From the NCBI GenBank assembly GCA_018654745.1, contig JABILA010000094.1:35782-99781 (forward strand): 64,000 nucleotides of DNA, given 5' to 3'. Below the pieces are notes generated by a model. That model was given only the letters and a program-made list of their open reading frames with translations, searched no databases and was not told the origin of the DNA. The stretch comes from Alphaproteobacteria bacterium (GTDB lineage: Bacteria; Pseudomonadota; Alphaproteobacteria; UBA2966). A program made the position numbers and the translations under genes. This document shows positions 27,511-35,268 of the stretch, piece by piece (the first letter of the stretch is position 1; every line of letters starts with the position of its first letter).

Positions 27511-27802
27511 CAGGTTTGCTCCGTTCCCATGATTTTAATTGAAGATATCGCACTACTGCTACGACCCTAATAGTACTGAACCTGTATTACTAAACATTTA
27601 AATCACAGAGAAAAATACTTTGATTTGCGAGTACTCAGAAGTAGAACAGCCGACGCAACCGTTCGATGATTTGGTTAATTTGAAGAAAAATTCAGAGACC
27701 GGGCCTGGAATAATCCACTCCTGATCCTGAATATCTGCAACTGAGTTCATCTTGCATATAACAGGCGTTTGTAGATATTTCGATGTTTGAGGTATTGCTA
27801 AC

Positions 27803-28915
27803 CTACGCCGCGAAAAACCTGTTCACACAGTTCGCAACATATTCAATATCACCGTCCTTTAGGAACTGATTGGCCGGCAAGGTCAGAATACGGCTGGCCT
27901 GCCGTTCAGTCTCGGGCATGTCGCCTTCGCGATATCCAAGCTCCAGTGCCGCTGGCTGCAAATGCAAGGGCAGCGGATAGTGGATTGCTGTTTCGACGCC
28001 GTTGTCTGCCAACCACGCTTTTAATGCGTCTCTGCGTTCAACCTGAATAACGAATGTATGCCAGGTGTTGTGTTCAATCGATCTCTCAAGCGGCAAGAAC
28101 ACATGCATCGGGTCCAGAAGTTCGTGATATAGGTCCGCGTTGTGCCGGCGCCGAGCGTTCACGTTATCAAGGCGTGCGAGCCGCATGCCCAGTATCGCTG
28201 CCTGAAGCGTATCCATGCGAGAAACCCAGCCCCATTCAAGAACTGTGTCCCGTCCCTGGAGCCCATGATTTCGCATGCGTCTGAGATTATCTGCAAGATC
28301 GGTATTATTGGTTGTCACAAATCCAGCGTCACCACCGGCGTTCAAATTCTTTAATGGATGTGCAGAGAAACACCCGGCGTCACCAAAAGTACCCGCCTTC
28401 TTACCGTTGTATCGTGAGCCAATCGCCTGTGCTGCATCTTCAATGACAAACAAATCATGTTTTCTGGCAAGATCCATAATGGGGTCCATGTCCGCGACCC
28501 GACCAGTCAAATGCACCGGCATGATCGCCCGTGTGTTCTGCGTGATTTCGTTGGCAACAGCTTCCGGATCAATATTCTGATCCGGCAAAATGTCAGCGAA
28601 AACCGGCGTCGCCCCCAAATGTGCAATGGCTGCAGTAGAAGCCACAAAAGAATTGGGTGGTGTGATAACCTCGTCACCAGGGCCGATACCCAACCCACGC
28701 ATGGACATGATCAGGGCATCTGTACCCGAATTGAGGGCAACAACTTGATCCACACCACAATAAGAAGCAGCCTCGGTTTCAAACAGGGCAACGGCCTCAC
28801 CACCAACAAAGTCACCCCGACTAAAAACGGCTTCTATGCATTCGCGAACAAGATCACCCTCTTCCTCCCACTGAGCCGGAAAATTTACATAGGGAACGCG
28901 CCAGGAGTTTGTCAT
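27803..28915 (-). CDS. DegT/DnrJ/EryC1/StrS aminotransferase (copy 1)
   Basis: 370 residues, PLP-dependent sugar aminotransferase. LNSGTDALIMSMRGLGIGPGDEVITPPNSF is the cofactor phosphate loop region (key residues S-G-T-D-A at 63-67), VIEDAAQAIGS holds the PLP-ring Asp, and SAHPLKNLN holds Lys189 that forms the Schiff base. It would aminate a 3- or 4-keto sugar with glutamate. It follows its 370-residue paralogue by five bases. Lys at this position rules out an RfbH-type dehydratase, which has His. Confidence 0.88.
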   Translation of the reverse strand: MTNSWRVPYVNFPAQWEEEGDLVRECIEAVFSRGDFVGGEAVALFETEAASYCGVDQVVALNSGTDALIMSMRGLGIGPGDEVITPPNSFVASTAAIAHLGATPVFADILPDQNIDPEAVANEITQNTRAIMPVHLTGRVADMDPIMDLARKHDLFVIEDAAQAIGSRYNGKKAGTFGDAGCFSAHPLKNLNAGGDAGFVTTNNTDLADNLRRMRNHGLQGRDTVLEWGWVSRMDTLQAAILGMRLARLDNVNARRRHNADLYHELLDPMHVFLPLERSIEHNTWHTFVIQVERRDALKAWLADNGVETAIHYPLPLHLQPAALELGYREGDMPETERQASRILTLPANQFLKDGDIEYVANCVNRFFAA

Positions 28916-28920
28916 AGCTG

Positions 28921-30033
28921 CTAGTTACCGGCGTAGAAATCACGAACCGTCTGGATCACGATATCCAGTTGCTCGGGATTCAGGTGTTGGTCGGTTGGAA
29001 AGGTAATGATGTTTTTTGCATGACGGTCGGTTACCGGAAAATCTCCGACCTTATAACCAAGGTGAGCCAGTCCCTCTTGTAGATATAACGGAATGGGATA
29101 GTGAATTTTTGCCTCCACACCTTTTTCAAGGCAGTATTCGTACAAGTCATCCCGGTCCTCCGCAAAAACGATGTACAAATGAAATACGCGTTTCACATTG
29201 TCGCGCCTTGGCGGAATAGTAATCTGGGGTACATCTGCAAAAGCAGCATCATATACAGCCGCATTATCAATGCGTTTCTGGGTGATGTCGTGCGTATCAC
29301 CGATCAACCAGTTACCAACAATAGCCTGCAGAGTATCCAGTCGCGAATTATAGCCGAGTAACGCGATCTCATCCCGATTTTGCAAACCGTGGTTTCTGAG
29401 CAATCTGAGTTTGGCCGCGACTTCATCATCGTTCGTTACGATGACGCCGCCGTCGCCCCATACATTCAGGTTTTTCAAAGGATGTAACGAAAACCCGCCG
29501 GCAATACCCCAGGTACCAGCCCGTTTGCCATCAATGCTGGCCAATATGCCCTGACAAGCGTCTTCGACAACCGGTAAATTGTGGCGATCCGCAATCTCCA
29601 TCAATTTTGGCATGTCGGTTATTTCACCTGTGAACTGCACAGGCATAATGGCCCTGGTGCGTTCGGTGATTGCCGCTTCAACCTGGCTGACATCCATACA
29701 AAAGGTATCGTCGCAATCTACAAAGACCGGCGTTGCTCCAATTTCGTTAATGGCGCCAACAGTGGCGATAAAAGTATTCGCAGTCGTGATAACTTCGTCG
29801 CCATGGCCGACGCCAACAGCCTTCAAAGGAAGTTTCAGCGCATCAGTCCCGGAGCCGACGCCGATAGCGTGGCGGGTGCCTATGAGGTCAGCAAAGCGTC
29901 CTTCAAATTCCGTCAGCGGCGCACCCAGTGTAAAGTCACCGGTCGGGATGAACTTTTTGATCTCTTCAAAAAGGTCATCAACGTTGCCAAACTGTTGCGG
30001 TAAATAGCTATAGCGAACACGGAATTCAGACAT
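28921..30033 (-). CDS. DegT/DnrJ/EryC1/StrS aminotransferase (copy 2)
   Basis: 370 residues, paralogue of the downstream enzyme at recognisable but clearly lower identity. GVGSGTDALKLPLKAVGVGHGDEV, VVEDACQGILAS and SLHPLKNLNVWGDGG carry the PLP-binding residues, with Lys187 as the internal aldimine lysine. It lies 40 bases after the split transketolase. Two tandem aminotransferases suggest either a diamino sugar or two differently aminated sugars. This copy has Cys-Gln-Gly where the other has Ala-Gln-Ala next to the catalytic Asp, so their substrates may differ. Confidence 0.88.
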   Translation of the reverse strand: MSEFRVRYSYLPQQFGNVDDLFEEIKKFIPTGDFTLGAPLTEFEGRFADLIGTRHAIGVGSGTDALKLPLKAVGVGHGDEVITTANTFIATVGAINEIGATPVFVDCDDTFCMDVSQVEAAITERTRAIMPVQFTGEITDMPKLMEIADRHNLPVVEDACQGILASIDGKRAGTWGIAGGFSLHPLKNLNVWGDGGVIVTNDDEVAAKLRLLRNHGLQNRDEIALLGYNSRLDTLQAIVGNWLIGDTHDITQKRIDNAAVYDAAFADVPQITIPPRRDNVKRVFHLYIVFAEDRDDLYEYCLEKGVEAKIHYPIPLYLQEGLAHLGYKVGDFPVTDRHAKNIITFPTDQHLNPEQLDIVIQTVRDFYAGN

Positions 30034-30073
30034 CGATTGTTCTTCTTTTTACAGAATGAGCTCGGTTTATTGC

Positions 30074-31027
30074 CTAGCCACCAACGGCGGATACAGGGGA
30101 TGCAGATGAAACGGCATCGCGAACAGACTGTGCAAGTTGTGAGGGTTGCAGACCATAGATTTCAAGAAGGTCATCTTGTGATCCATATTTGTCCGTAAAG
30201 ACATCGGGAACCGCCAGGGATAGAATTTGTGGACCCCCTGCGCCAAAAGTTCCTGCAAGCAAGTCTGTCACAGCGCTGCTGAGGCCGCCAATGCGGGAAT
30301 GTTCTTCCGCAACAACGATAAGGGAAGCCCTGCGTGCCGCTTTCATAATCGCATTTTCGTCCAGTGGCTTTACGGTGTGGATATGCAACACACTTGCGTT
30401 GATACCTTCAGTCTTTAATTCATCAGAAGCAGCCATGGCACGGTTGGTCATGATGCCGGTGGAAATGAAAGCGACATCGCCACCATCCCGGTATTCAATG
30501 GCCCGACCAATTTCAAAGCCATGATGATCATTGGAAATGACTTCGTCCCCGCCTTTTGCCAATCGGATGTAAGATGGGCCACGAACTTCCATTGTTGCCG
30601 GGATAAGCTTGCGCATCTCTTCCTTGTCGGAAGGTGCAAAGACCGACATGTTAGGCAATGCTCGCATAATGGCCATGTCTTCCAGCGCAATATGCGTCGG
30701 ACCCAGTGGGGCGTAAACCATGCCGCCACCGTTGGCGATAAGTTTTACTGGCAGGTTATGCAAACAAAGATCGACGGCGACCTGCTCGTAGCAACGACGT
30801 GTCAAAAAGGTCGCGATCGTGTTAACGAACGGAATCAATCCGTCCATCGCCATTCCGGCTGCCATGCCAATGATGTTTGCCTCATTGATGCCTTCCATGA
30901 AAAACCGATCGGGCATTTCATCGCGAAAGACATCCATCGTTCCGGCACCCAGATCAGAGCCGATGAAAACAACACGTTCATCTTCCCGTGCCAGCTCATA
31001 AACCATATCCAGCGCAGTACGTCTCAT
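30074..31027 (-). CDS. Split transketolase, C-terminal (pyrimidine/PYR) subunit
   Basis: 317 residues corresponding to the middle and C-terminal thirds of transketolase. The PYR domain has FMEGINEANIIGMAAGMAMDG with the Glu that activates thiamine diphosphate, LANGGG-type strands and GPTHIALEDMAIMRALPNM. The C-terminal domain spans about 190-310. It pairs with the subunit at 31027; the ATG overlaps that stop by one base, so the two are made together. Split transketolases in glycan clusters may provide sedoheptulose 7-phosphate for the adjacent GmhA-like enzyme, or add a two-carbon unit to a keto sugar. Confidence 0.85.
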   Translation of the reverse strand: MRRTALDMVYELAREDERVVFIGSDLGAGTMDVFRDEMPDRFFMEGINEANIIGMAAGMAMDGLIPFVNTIATFLTRRCYEQVAVDLCLHNLPVKLIANGGGMVYAPLGPTHIALEDMAIMRALPNMSVFAPSDKEEMRKLIPATMEVRGPSYIRLAKGGDEVISNDHHGFEIGRAIEYRDGGDVAFISTGIMTNRAMAASDELKTEGINASVLHIHTVKPLDENAIMKAARRASLIVVAEEHSRIGGLSSAVTDLLAGTFGAGGPQILSLAVPDVFTDKYGSQDDLLEIYGLQPSQLAQSVRDAVSSASPVSAVGG

Positions 31028-31866
31028 CAGGCAACCTCCGCGCCGGCATATACCGCGTCATACAGGGCGCTGATTTCTTCCGCCGATATCTTTGATTTGT
31101 GATGCCAACCTGCCTGGTGTTCGATATGGGCGATACCTTTGCCTTTGACAGTGTGGCAGATCACAACACTCGGCTTGCCAGCTGTATATGGCAGGCGCGT
31201 CAGTGATTGCTGCAGGTCTGTTACGTCATGACCATCAACACTATCAACGGCAAAACCAAAAGCCTCCCATTTGTCAGCCAATGGCTCCAGGTCCTGGACG
31301 TCAGTTGTTGGTCCATAGGATTGCAGCTTGTTATAATCGATCAGGACAGTCAGGTTATCGAGCCCGTGTTTGCCTGCGCACATGGCACTTTCCCAAACAC
31401 TGCCCTCATTTATCTCACCGTCACCGGTCACAACGAATACCCTGCTGTCGCGTTTTTGCAGACGGGCAGCCAGAGCCATACCTACACCGATACCCAGGCC
31501 ATGGCCGAGAGCCCCTGTGGACGCTTCGACCCCGGGGACCTTATCGCGTTCAGGGTGACCACCCAAAATAGAATCACGTTTGCAATAAGTTAGCAGATCA
31601 GATTTCGGAAAATACCCCTTGTCGGCCAGGACGGCATACAAACCGAGGCAGCCATGTCCTTTCGAAAGGATGCACCTGTCCCGCTCCAACCAATCCGGCT
31701 GGTCTGGTTTGAAACGCAGGATATCGTCATACAACACCCGCAGAATTTCCAGCAGAGACAGCGCAGACGGCAGGTGTCCACGCCCTCCCCCTTCCATGGC
31801 GGCAACACAATCCCGTCGAAGATCTCTCGAACGTTGATCAAGCGGGGGTGTATTATACAGGGGCAT
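31027..31866 (-). CDS. Split transketolase, N-terminal (thiamine-diphosphate-binding) subunit
   Basis: About 279 residues. GGGRGHLPSALSLLEILRVLY is the conserved opening; residues GDGEINEGSVWE through LIDYNKLQ form the GDG-x(26-30)-N thiamine-diphosphate/Mg motif; the closing HTVKGKGI matches transketolase. The start is either ATG 31866, directly after the APH stop, or TTG 31890, which has GAGGA eight bases upstream. I list the ATG. It is coupled to the C-terminal subunit by a one-base overlap. Confidence 0.85.
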   Translation of the reverse strand: MPLYNTPPLDQRSRDLRRDCVAAMEGGGRGHLPSALSLLEILRVLYDDILRFKPDQPDWLERDRCILSKGHGCLGLYAVLADKGYFPKSDLLTYCKRDSILGGHPERDKVPGVEASTGALGHGLGIGVGMALAARLQKRDSRVFVVTGDGEINEGSVWESAMCAGKHGLDNLTVLIDYNKLQSYGPTTDVQDLEPLADKWEAFGFAVDSVDGHDVTDLQQSLTRLPYTAGKPSVVICHTVKGKGIAHIEHQAGWHHKSKISAEEISALYDAVYAGAEVA

Positions 31867-31867
31867 T

Positions 31868-32935
31868 TCAGTCAAAACGGGGTCCTTCAATCATACTTTC
31901 CTCTACATGAGCCAGCATGCTGCGTGCTTTTTGCAATTGACGACTGCGCACGACACTGGCATCCAGCGTTCCAGCAGCGGCGACGCGGCGAACCCAGAAA
32001 TCGGGTAAAAATTCGTTCAGAATGATCAAGCTCCAACACAACCCATACAGCGGATAAAGAGCTGTCAAACGTGTCTTGAAAGCCGGGTCAGGGTTTCCAT
32101 AAACAGCCATGGCTCCCTTGTAAAAGCGTTGGCGAAATGGCCTGGATAATGTCATCCCGGGATGAAGCAAGAAATCGGATACCAGTTTTGCCGGATCGTC
32201 CCAGCCAAAATATTCGAAATCGATAAACACGAGGCGACCTGATTTTTGTCTCAGGGTATTGTGAAACCCAAAGTCAGATGGACTAAGTACCCACTGTTTC
32301 TGGGCAAGCTCCTGGTCAAAATTCAAACCAGCATCTTTATAAGCGCTTCTGGCAGCTTTCACCGCCGCAAGGCTTACTGATGCAAAATCATCATTGAGGA
32401 AGTCAAATAAATCAGACATTCCCTCGTCATCCGGAGACAAGGCTTCAAATCGGGCGCGGCGGGAATCAATCTGCTTTGCGACTGCATCTCCCGACAAAGT
32501 TGCGGCTGAAGCCAATGGAAGGCGTTCCGTTCCGTCAACACCACCCAGGGCCTGAAGTTCCGCGACGAACCGCAAAGCGGCATCTACGTCAATTACGCTT
32601 GGCGGATTTACGATTGTACCCTCAACCCATTCGAACAGGGCGCAACCAGATTGGTGATCATGGGCAATTGTTTTCGGAACAGCGCTGACGCTGTATCTTT
32701 CCAAAAATTTCAGGCTGCCAACTTCCGCTCCCATTCGATCTCTCGGGTCTTCCTCGCGGTTGCCGTAAACCTTGAATGCATACTTGCTGCCATCAGAAGT
32801 TTCTGCACGAAACAACCTGTTGTTGCCCCCGCCATGAGTTGGCACTAATGCCACAACGGGCTTGCCCAACAAACTGGCTGCCGACTGCCTCAAAGTATCA
32901 CTATCAGGCGAAGACTGGTTGGCTAATGATGACAT
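31868..32935 (-). CDS. APH/choline-kinase-type phosphotransferase
   Basis: 355 residues. THGGGNNRLFRAETSDGSKYAFKVY is the ATP-binding lobe, SDFGFHNTL corresponds to the catalytic loop (normally H-x-D-x4-N; here Ser replaces His while Asp and Asn stay), and FIDFEYFGWDDP is the Mg-binding DFE motif. It probably phosphorylates a small sugar or alcohol in this cluster. The ATG at 32935 has AAGGAG seven bases upstream and lies 32 bases inside the HAD gene. The next gene starts at its stop. Confidence 0.75.
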   Translation of the reverse strand: MSSLANQSSPDSDTLRQSAASLLGKPVVALVPTHGGGNNRLFRAETSDGSKYAFKVYGNREEDPRDRMGAEVGSLKFLERYSVSAVPKTIAHDHQSGCALFEWVEGTIVNPPSVIDVDAALRFVAELQALGGVDGTERLPLASAATLSGDAVAKQIDSRRARFEALSPDDEGMSDLFDFLNDDFASVSLAAVKAARSAYKDAGLNFDQELAQKQWVLSPSDFGFHNTLRQKSGRLVFIDFEYFGWDDPAKLVSDFLLHPGMTLSRPFRQRFYKGAMAVYGNPDPAFKTRLTALYPLYGLCWSLIILNEFLPDFWVRRVAAAGTLDASVVRSRQLQKARSMLAHVEESMIEGPRFD

Positions 32936-33524
32936 CAGCAATCTCCTTCCAATGGCGACAAAGCGTTACCGGTATATTCGTTTCAGTTTGGCCAGGGGCA
33001 AACAAAACCTTGCGGGTGGCGACAGGGAAACCGGGTTCAATGAAAACCTCTTCCAGATCGTCGACAAAGTAGTCGCAATCAAGTTCCGAGATCATTCGCA
33101 CTTTTTCAAACCGGCTATCCGCGAAATGAACATTTTCCCTTTTAATACCAAACCCGGTTTTCGAGAAAAAGCCCTTGCCGTACATCCAGTCCAGCGCCGC
33201 CTGGCGCATATCAGTCTTGAATTCCTTGCAGGCTGCAAATCTGGTTTTGTGGCTCACGATGACGACTTCAATCTTGCTGTCATGGCAAGCCGTCAGAAAG
33301 TCACTCACACCATCGAACATGCGCGCTTCTTCCAGACGAGGGCCGTAAGCCATCGCTTGCAAACGCCGCCATAGATATTCTCCATTTGGACGCGCGCGTA
33401 ACTGGTCGCGGACCTGCTTTTTGCTACCTGGAGAATGGTCAAAAAGTTCCGTTTCCACAGCCAGAGCTGAGAATAAATGGTCGTATTCCGCAAGGGTATT
33501 GTCAAAGTCGAGACCGACTCGCAC
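32904..33524 (-). CDS. HAD-superfamily hydrolase
   Basis: 206 residues. Motif I is GLDFDNTLAEYD at residues 4-15, with nucleophile Asp6 and acid/base Asp8. VVIVSHKTRF corresponds to motif II, and DYFVDDLEEVF to motif IV. A small phosphatase is likely. In a heptose pathway it could play the GmhB part, removing the 7-phosphate of a bisphosphate, but it is not close enough to GmhB to name. Its 3' end overlaps the kinase gene by 32 bases. Confidence 0.72.
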   Translation of the reverse strand: MRVGLDFDNTLAEYDHLFSALAVETELFDHSPGSKKQVRDQLRARPNGEYLWRRLQAMAYGPRLEEARMFDGVSDFLTACHDSKIEVVIVSHKTRFAACKEFKTDMRQAALDWMYGKGFFSKTGFGIKRENVHFADSRFEKVRMISELDCDYFVDDLEEVFIEPGFPVATRKVLFAPGQTETNIPVTLCRHWKEIADVIISQPVFA

Positions 33525-33641
33525 GGCAAACCTCTCAAGTGCGATTAATATGGCCTCCAGCGTAACTCAAGCTTGGTAAACAAAACCTTTCAGGATCGGG
33601 AATAAAGAGCCACTTCACAGCCCAGTACCGCTGATTCCTGC

Positions 33642-34655
33642 TTATTTCATGCCTAAATCCTGCATGGTTTTGATGTTGTAATAGTTTTCGTTGCTCATAG
33701 GGTCTGAAATCTTGCCCGCCTTGAACGCTGCCATCAGATCCTGAACAGCATCAGCAATCGTATGCGTAGGAACAAATCCAAGCTCGTTCTTCATCTTTTC
33801 GGATGACACATGATACGACCGCAAGTCGTCTGAGGGGGTGGTTACAATTTCGACTTCGTCACCCACCACATCGCGAACCATTTTCGCAATATCACCAACA
33901 GTATGATTTTCATAACCGGCATTGTAGATTTTGCCATCAATCATCTGATCTTCGTACTGCAGACACTCAAGATAAAGATCGGTCATGTCATCGATATGAA
34001 GATTTGGCCGTTTTTGAGTGCCACCGAAGACTGTGATCTTGCCATTTTCTACGGCATGGGCCGTCAGGATATTTACAGTCAGATCAAGCCTTAGTCGACG
34101 CGCATAACCACATACGGTTGATGGACGAATGGTCAGCGTAACAAATCCTGGTTCACGTTCTTCTTCCAGAACCTCTTCACACATGGCTTTGAATTTGGAG
34201 TAATCGGTAAGAGGTTCCAGCGCCAGATCTTCCGTCACTTCCGGCTCGTCCTTGATACCGTAAACACTGGACGAAGAAGCATAGACAAAGCGCTTGACCC
34301 CTTCAGCCTTGGCTGCCTGAACCAGTGGTCTAAAGGCATCAAAATTGATTGATTTTCCCAATTCAGGATCCAGATCATAGCTTGGGTCATTGGATATGCA
34401 TGCCAGATGTATGACAGCGTCACAGCCACTCAAGGCATCCCTGACAGTTTCTATATTGCGCAGATCTCCCTTGACCTGGCGCAATGCCTTATGAGCAGTG
34501 TAATCCCCGTAGACGTCCTCACCTTCACCATACAAAAACAGATCGAGCACTGTTACCGCGTGTCCGGCATCAAGAAGCTTCGGAATCAGATTGCTACCAA
34601 CATAACCAGCGCCACCAGTTACCAGTACGTTCCAGGATTTATTACTCTCGGTCAT
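33642..34655 (-). CDS. NAD-dependent nucleotide-sugar epimerase/dehydratase
   Basis: 337 residues of the extended SDR family. It has VLVTGGAGYVGSNLIPKLL (nucleotide loop GGAGYVG), VIHLACISNDPS, YASSSSVYG with the catalytic Ser, and TDYSKFK with Tyr-x3-Lys. It resembles UDP-glucose/heptose-type epimerases. The start ATG overlaps the GmhA-like stop by four bases (ATGA), so it is coupled to the isomerase and probably acts on the same sugar. In a heptose route it would take the HldD position, but motifs alone do not show that. Confidence 0.75.
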   Translation of the reverse strand: MTESNKSWNVLVTGGAGYVGSNLIPKLLDAGHAVTVLDLFLYGEGEDVYGDYTAHKALRQVKGDLRNIETVRDALSGCDAVIHLACISNDPSYDLDPELGKSINFDAFRPLVQAAKAEGVKRFVYASSSSVYGIKDEPEVTEDLALEPLTDYSKFKAMCEEVLEEEREPGFVTLTIRPSTVCGYARRLRLDLTVNILTAHAVENGKITVFGGTQKRPNLHIDDMTDLYLECLQYEDQMIDGKIYNAGYENHTVGDIAKMVRDVVGDEVEIVTTPSDDLRSYHVSSEKMKNELGFVPTHTIADAVQDLMAAFKAGKISDPMSNENYYNIKTMQDLGMK

Positions 34656-35260
34656 GCTCCGAACCTTTTTGCAATTACTTCTTCATTGGCAGCAAGACTG
34701 ACCGCCAAATCAACGATGGAATGAATGATGCCAAGATGTGCGATTTCGACAAACCCGTAATCCGGCGAAGGTACCCAGGCATTCAAGTCACCCAGTTTCC
34801 GCAACCGATTGCCAGCTTCAAAACCACTCAAGGTGATAACACTCGCGCCAATTTTCCGAGCTGCTCTCGCAGCCAGCACAATATTTTCAGACTCACCTGA
34901 ACTGGATATCGCGACAAGAATGTCACCCGCCTGCCCGTGTATCTCAATCTGCTTTGAAAAAACTTCCTCATAGGAATAGTCGTTGGCATAACAAGTCAGT
35001 GCGGCGGCATCGTTAAAGGCGATGGAACGAATTCGACCGTTTTTGGAAAAATCAGCAGCCATGTGACTGGCATGTGAAGCACTGGCACCATTGCCAACAA
35101 ACATGACCTTGTTACCGGAACTGTGCGCCCTTCGGCATTTTTCAATTGCCATATCCACAAAGCTTTCGACGTCGATGACATTTCCATCGGCGTCAGTCAC
35201 TTCGACAGACATCAACATGCGTGCCGCTTCAGCAAAATATTCAGTGGCGCTACGTTTCAT
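34652..35260 (-). CDS. SIS-domain sugar isomerase, GmhA-like
   Basis: 202 residues. MFVGNGASASHASHMAADFSKNGR is the SIS phosphosugar-binding loop, and AISSSGESENIVLAA the second loop, as in sedoheptulose-7-phosphate isomerase GmhA. It would convert sedoheptulose 7-phosphate to a heptose 7-phosphate. It lies eight bases downstream of the HldE-like gene, which would use that product. Canonical GmhA has GNGGSA where this has GNGASA, so a different phosphosugar is possible. Confidence 0.75.
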   Translation of the reverse strand: MKRSATEYFAEAARMLMSVEVTDADGNVIDVESFVDMAIEKCRRAHSSGNKVMFVGNGASASHASHMAADFSKNGRIRSIAFNDAAALTCYANDYSYEEVFSKQIEIHGQAGDILVAISSSGESENIVLAARAARKIGASVITLSGFEAGNRLRKLGDLNAWVPSPDYGFVEIAHLGIIHSIVDLAVSLAANEEVIAKRFGA

Positions 35261-35268
35261 ATCGCTCT

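Noticed and set aside
27803..30033. DegT proteins as RfbH-type CDP-4-keto-6-deoxyglucose 3-dehydratase
   Set aside because: Both have Lys (HPLKNLN) at the Schiff-base position and no [2Fe-2S] cysteines. RfbH has His and is about 437 residues long.
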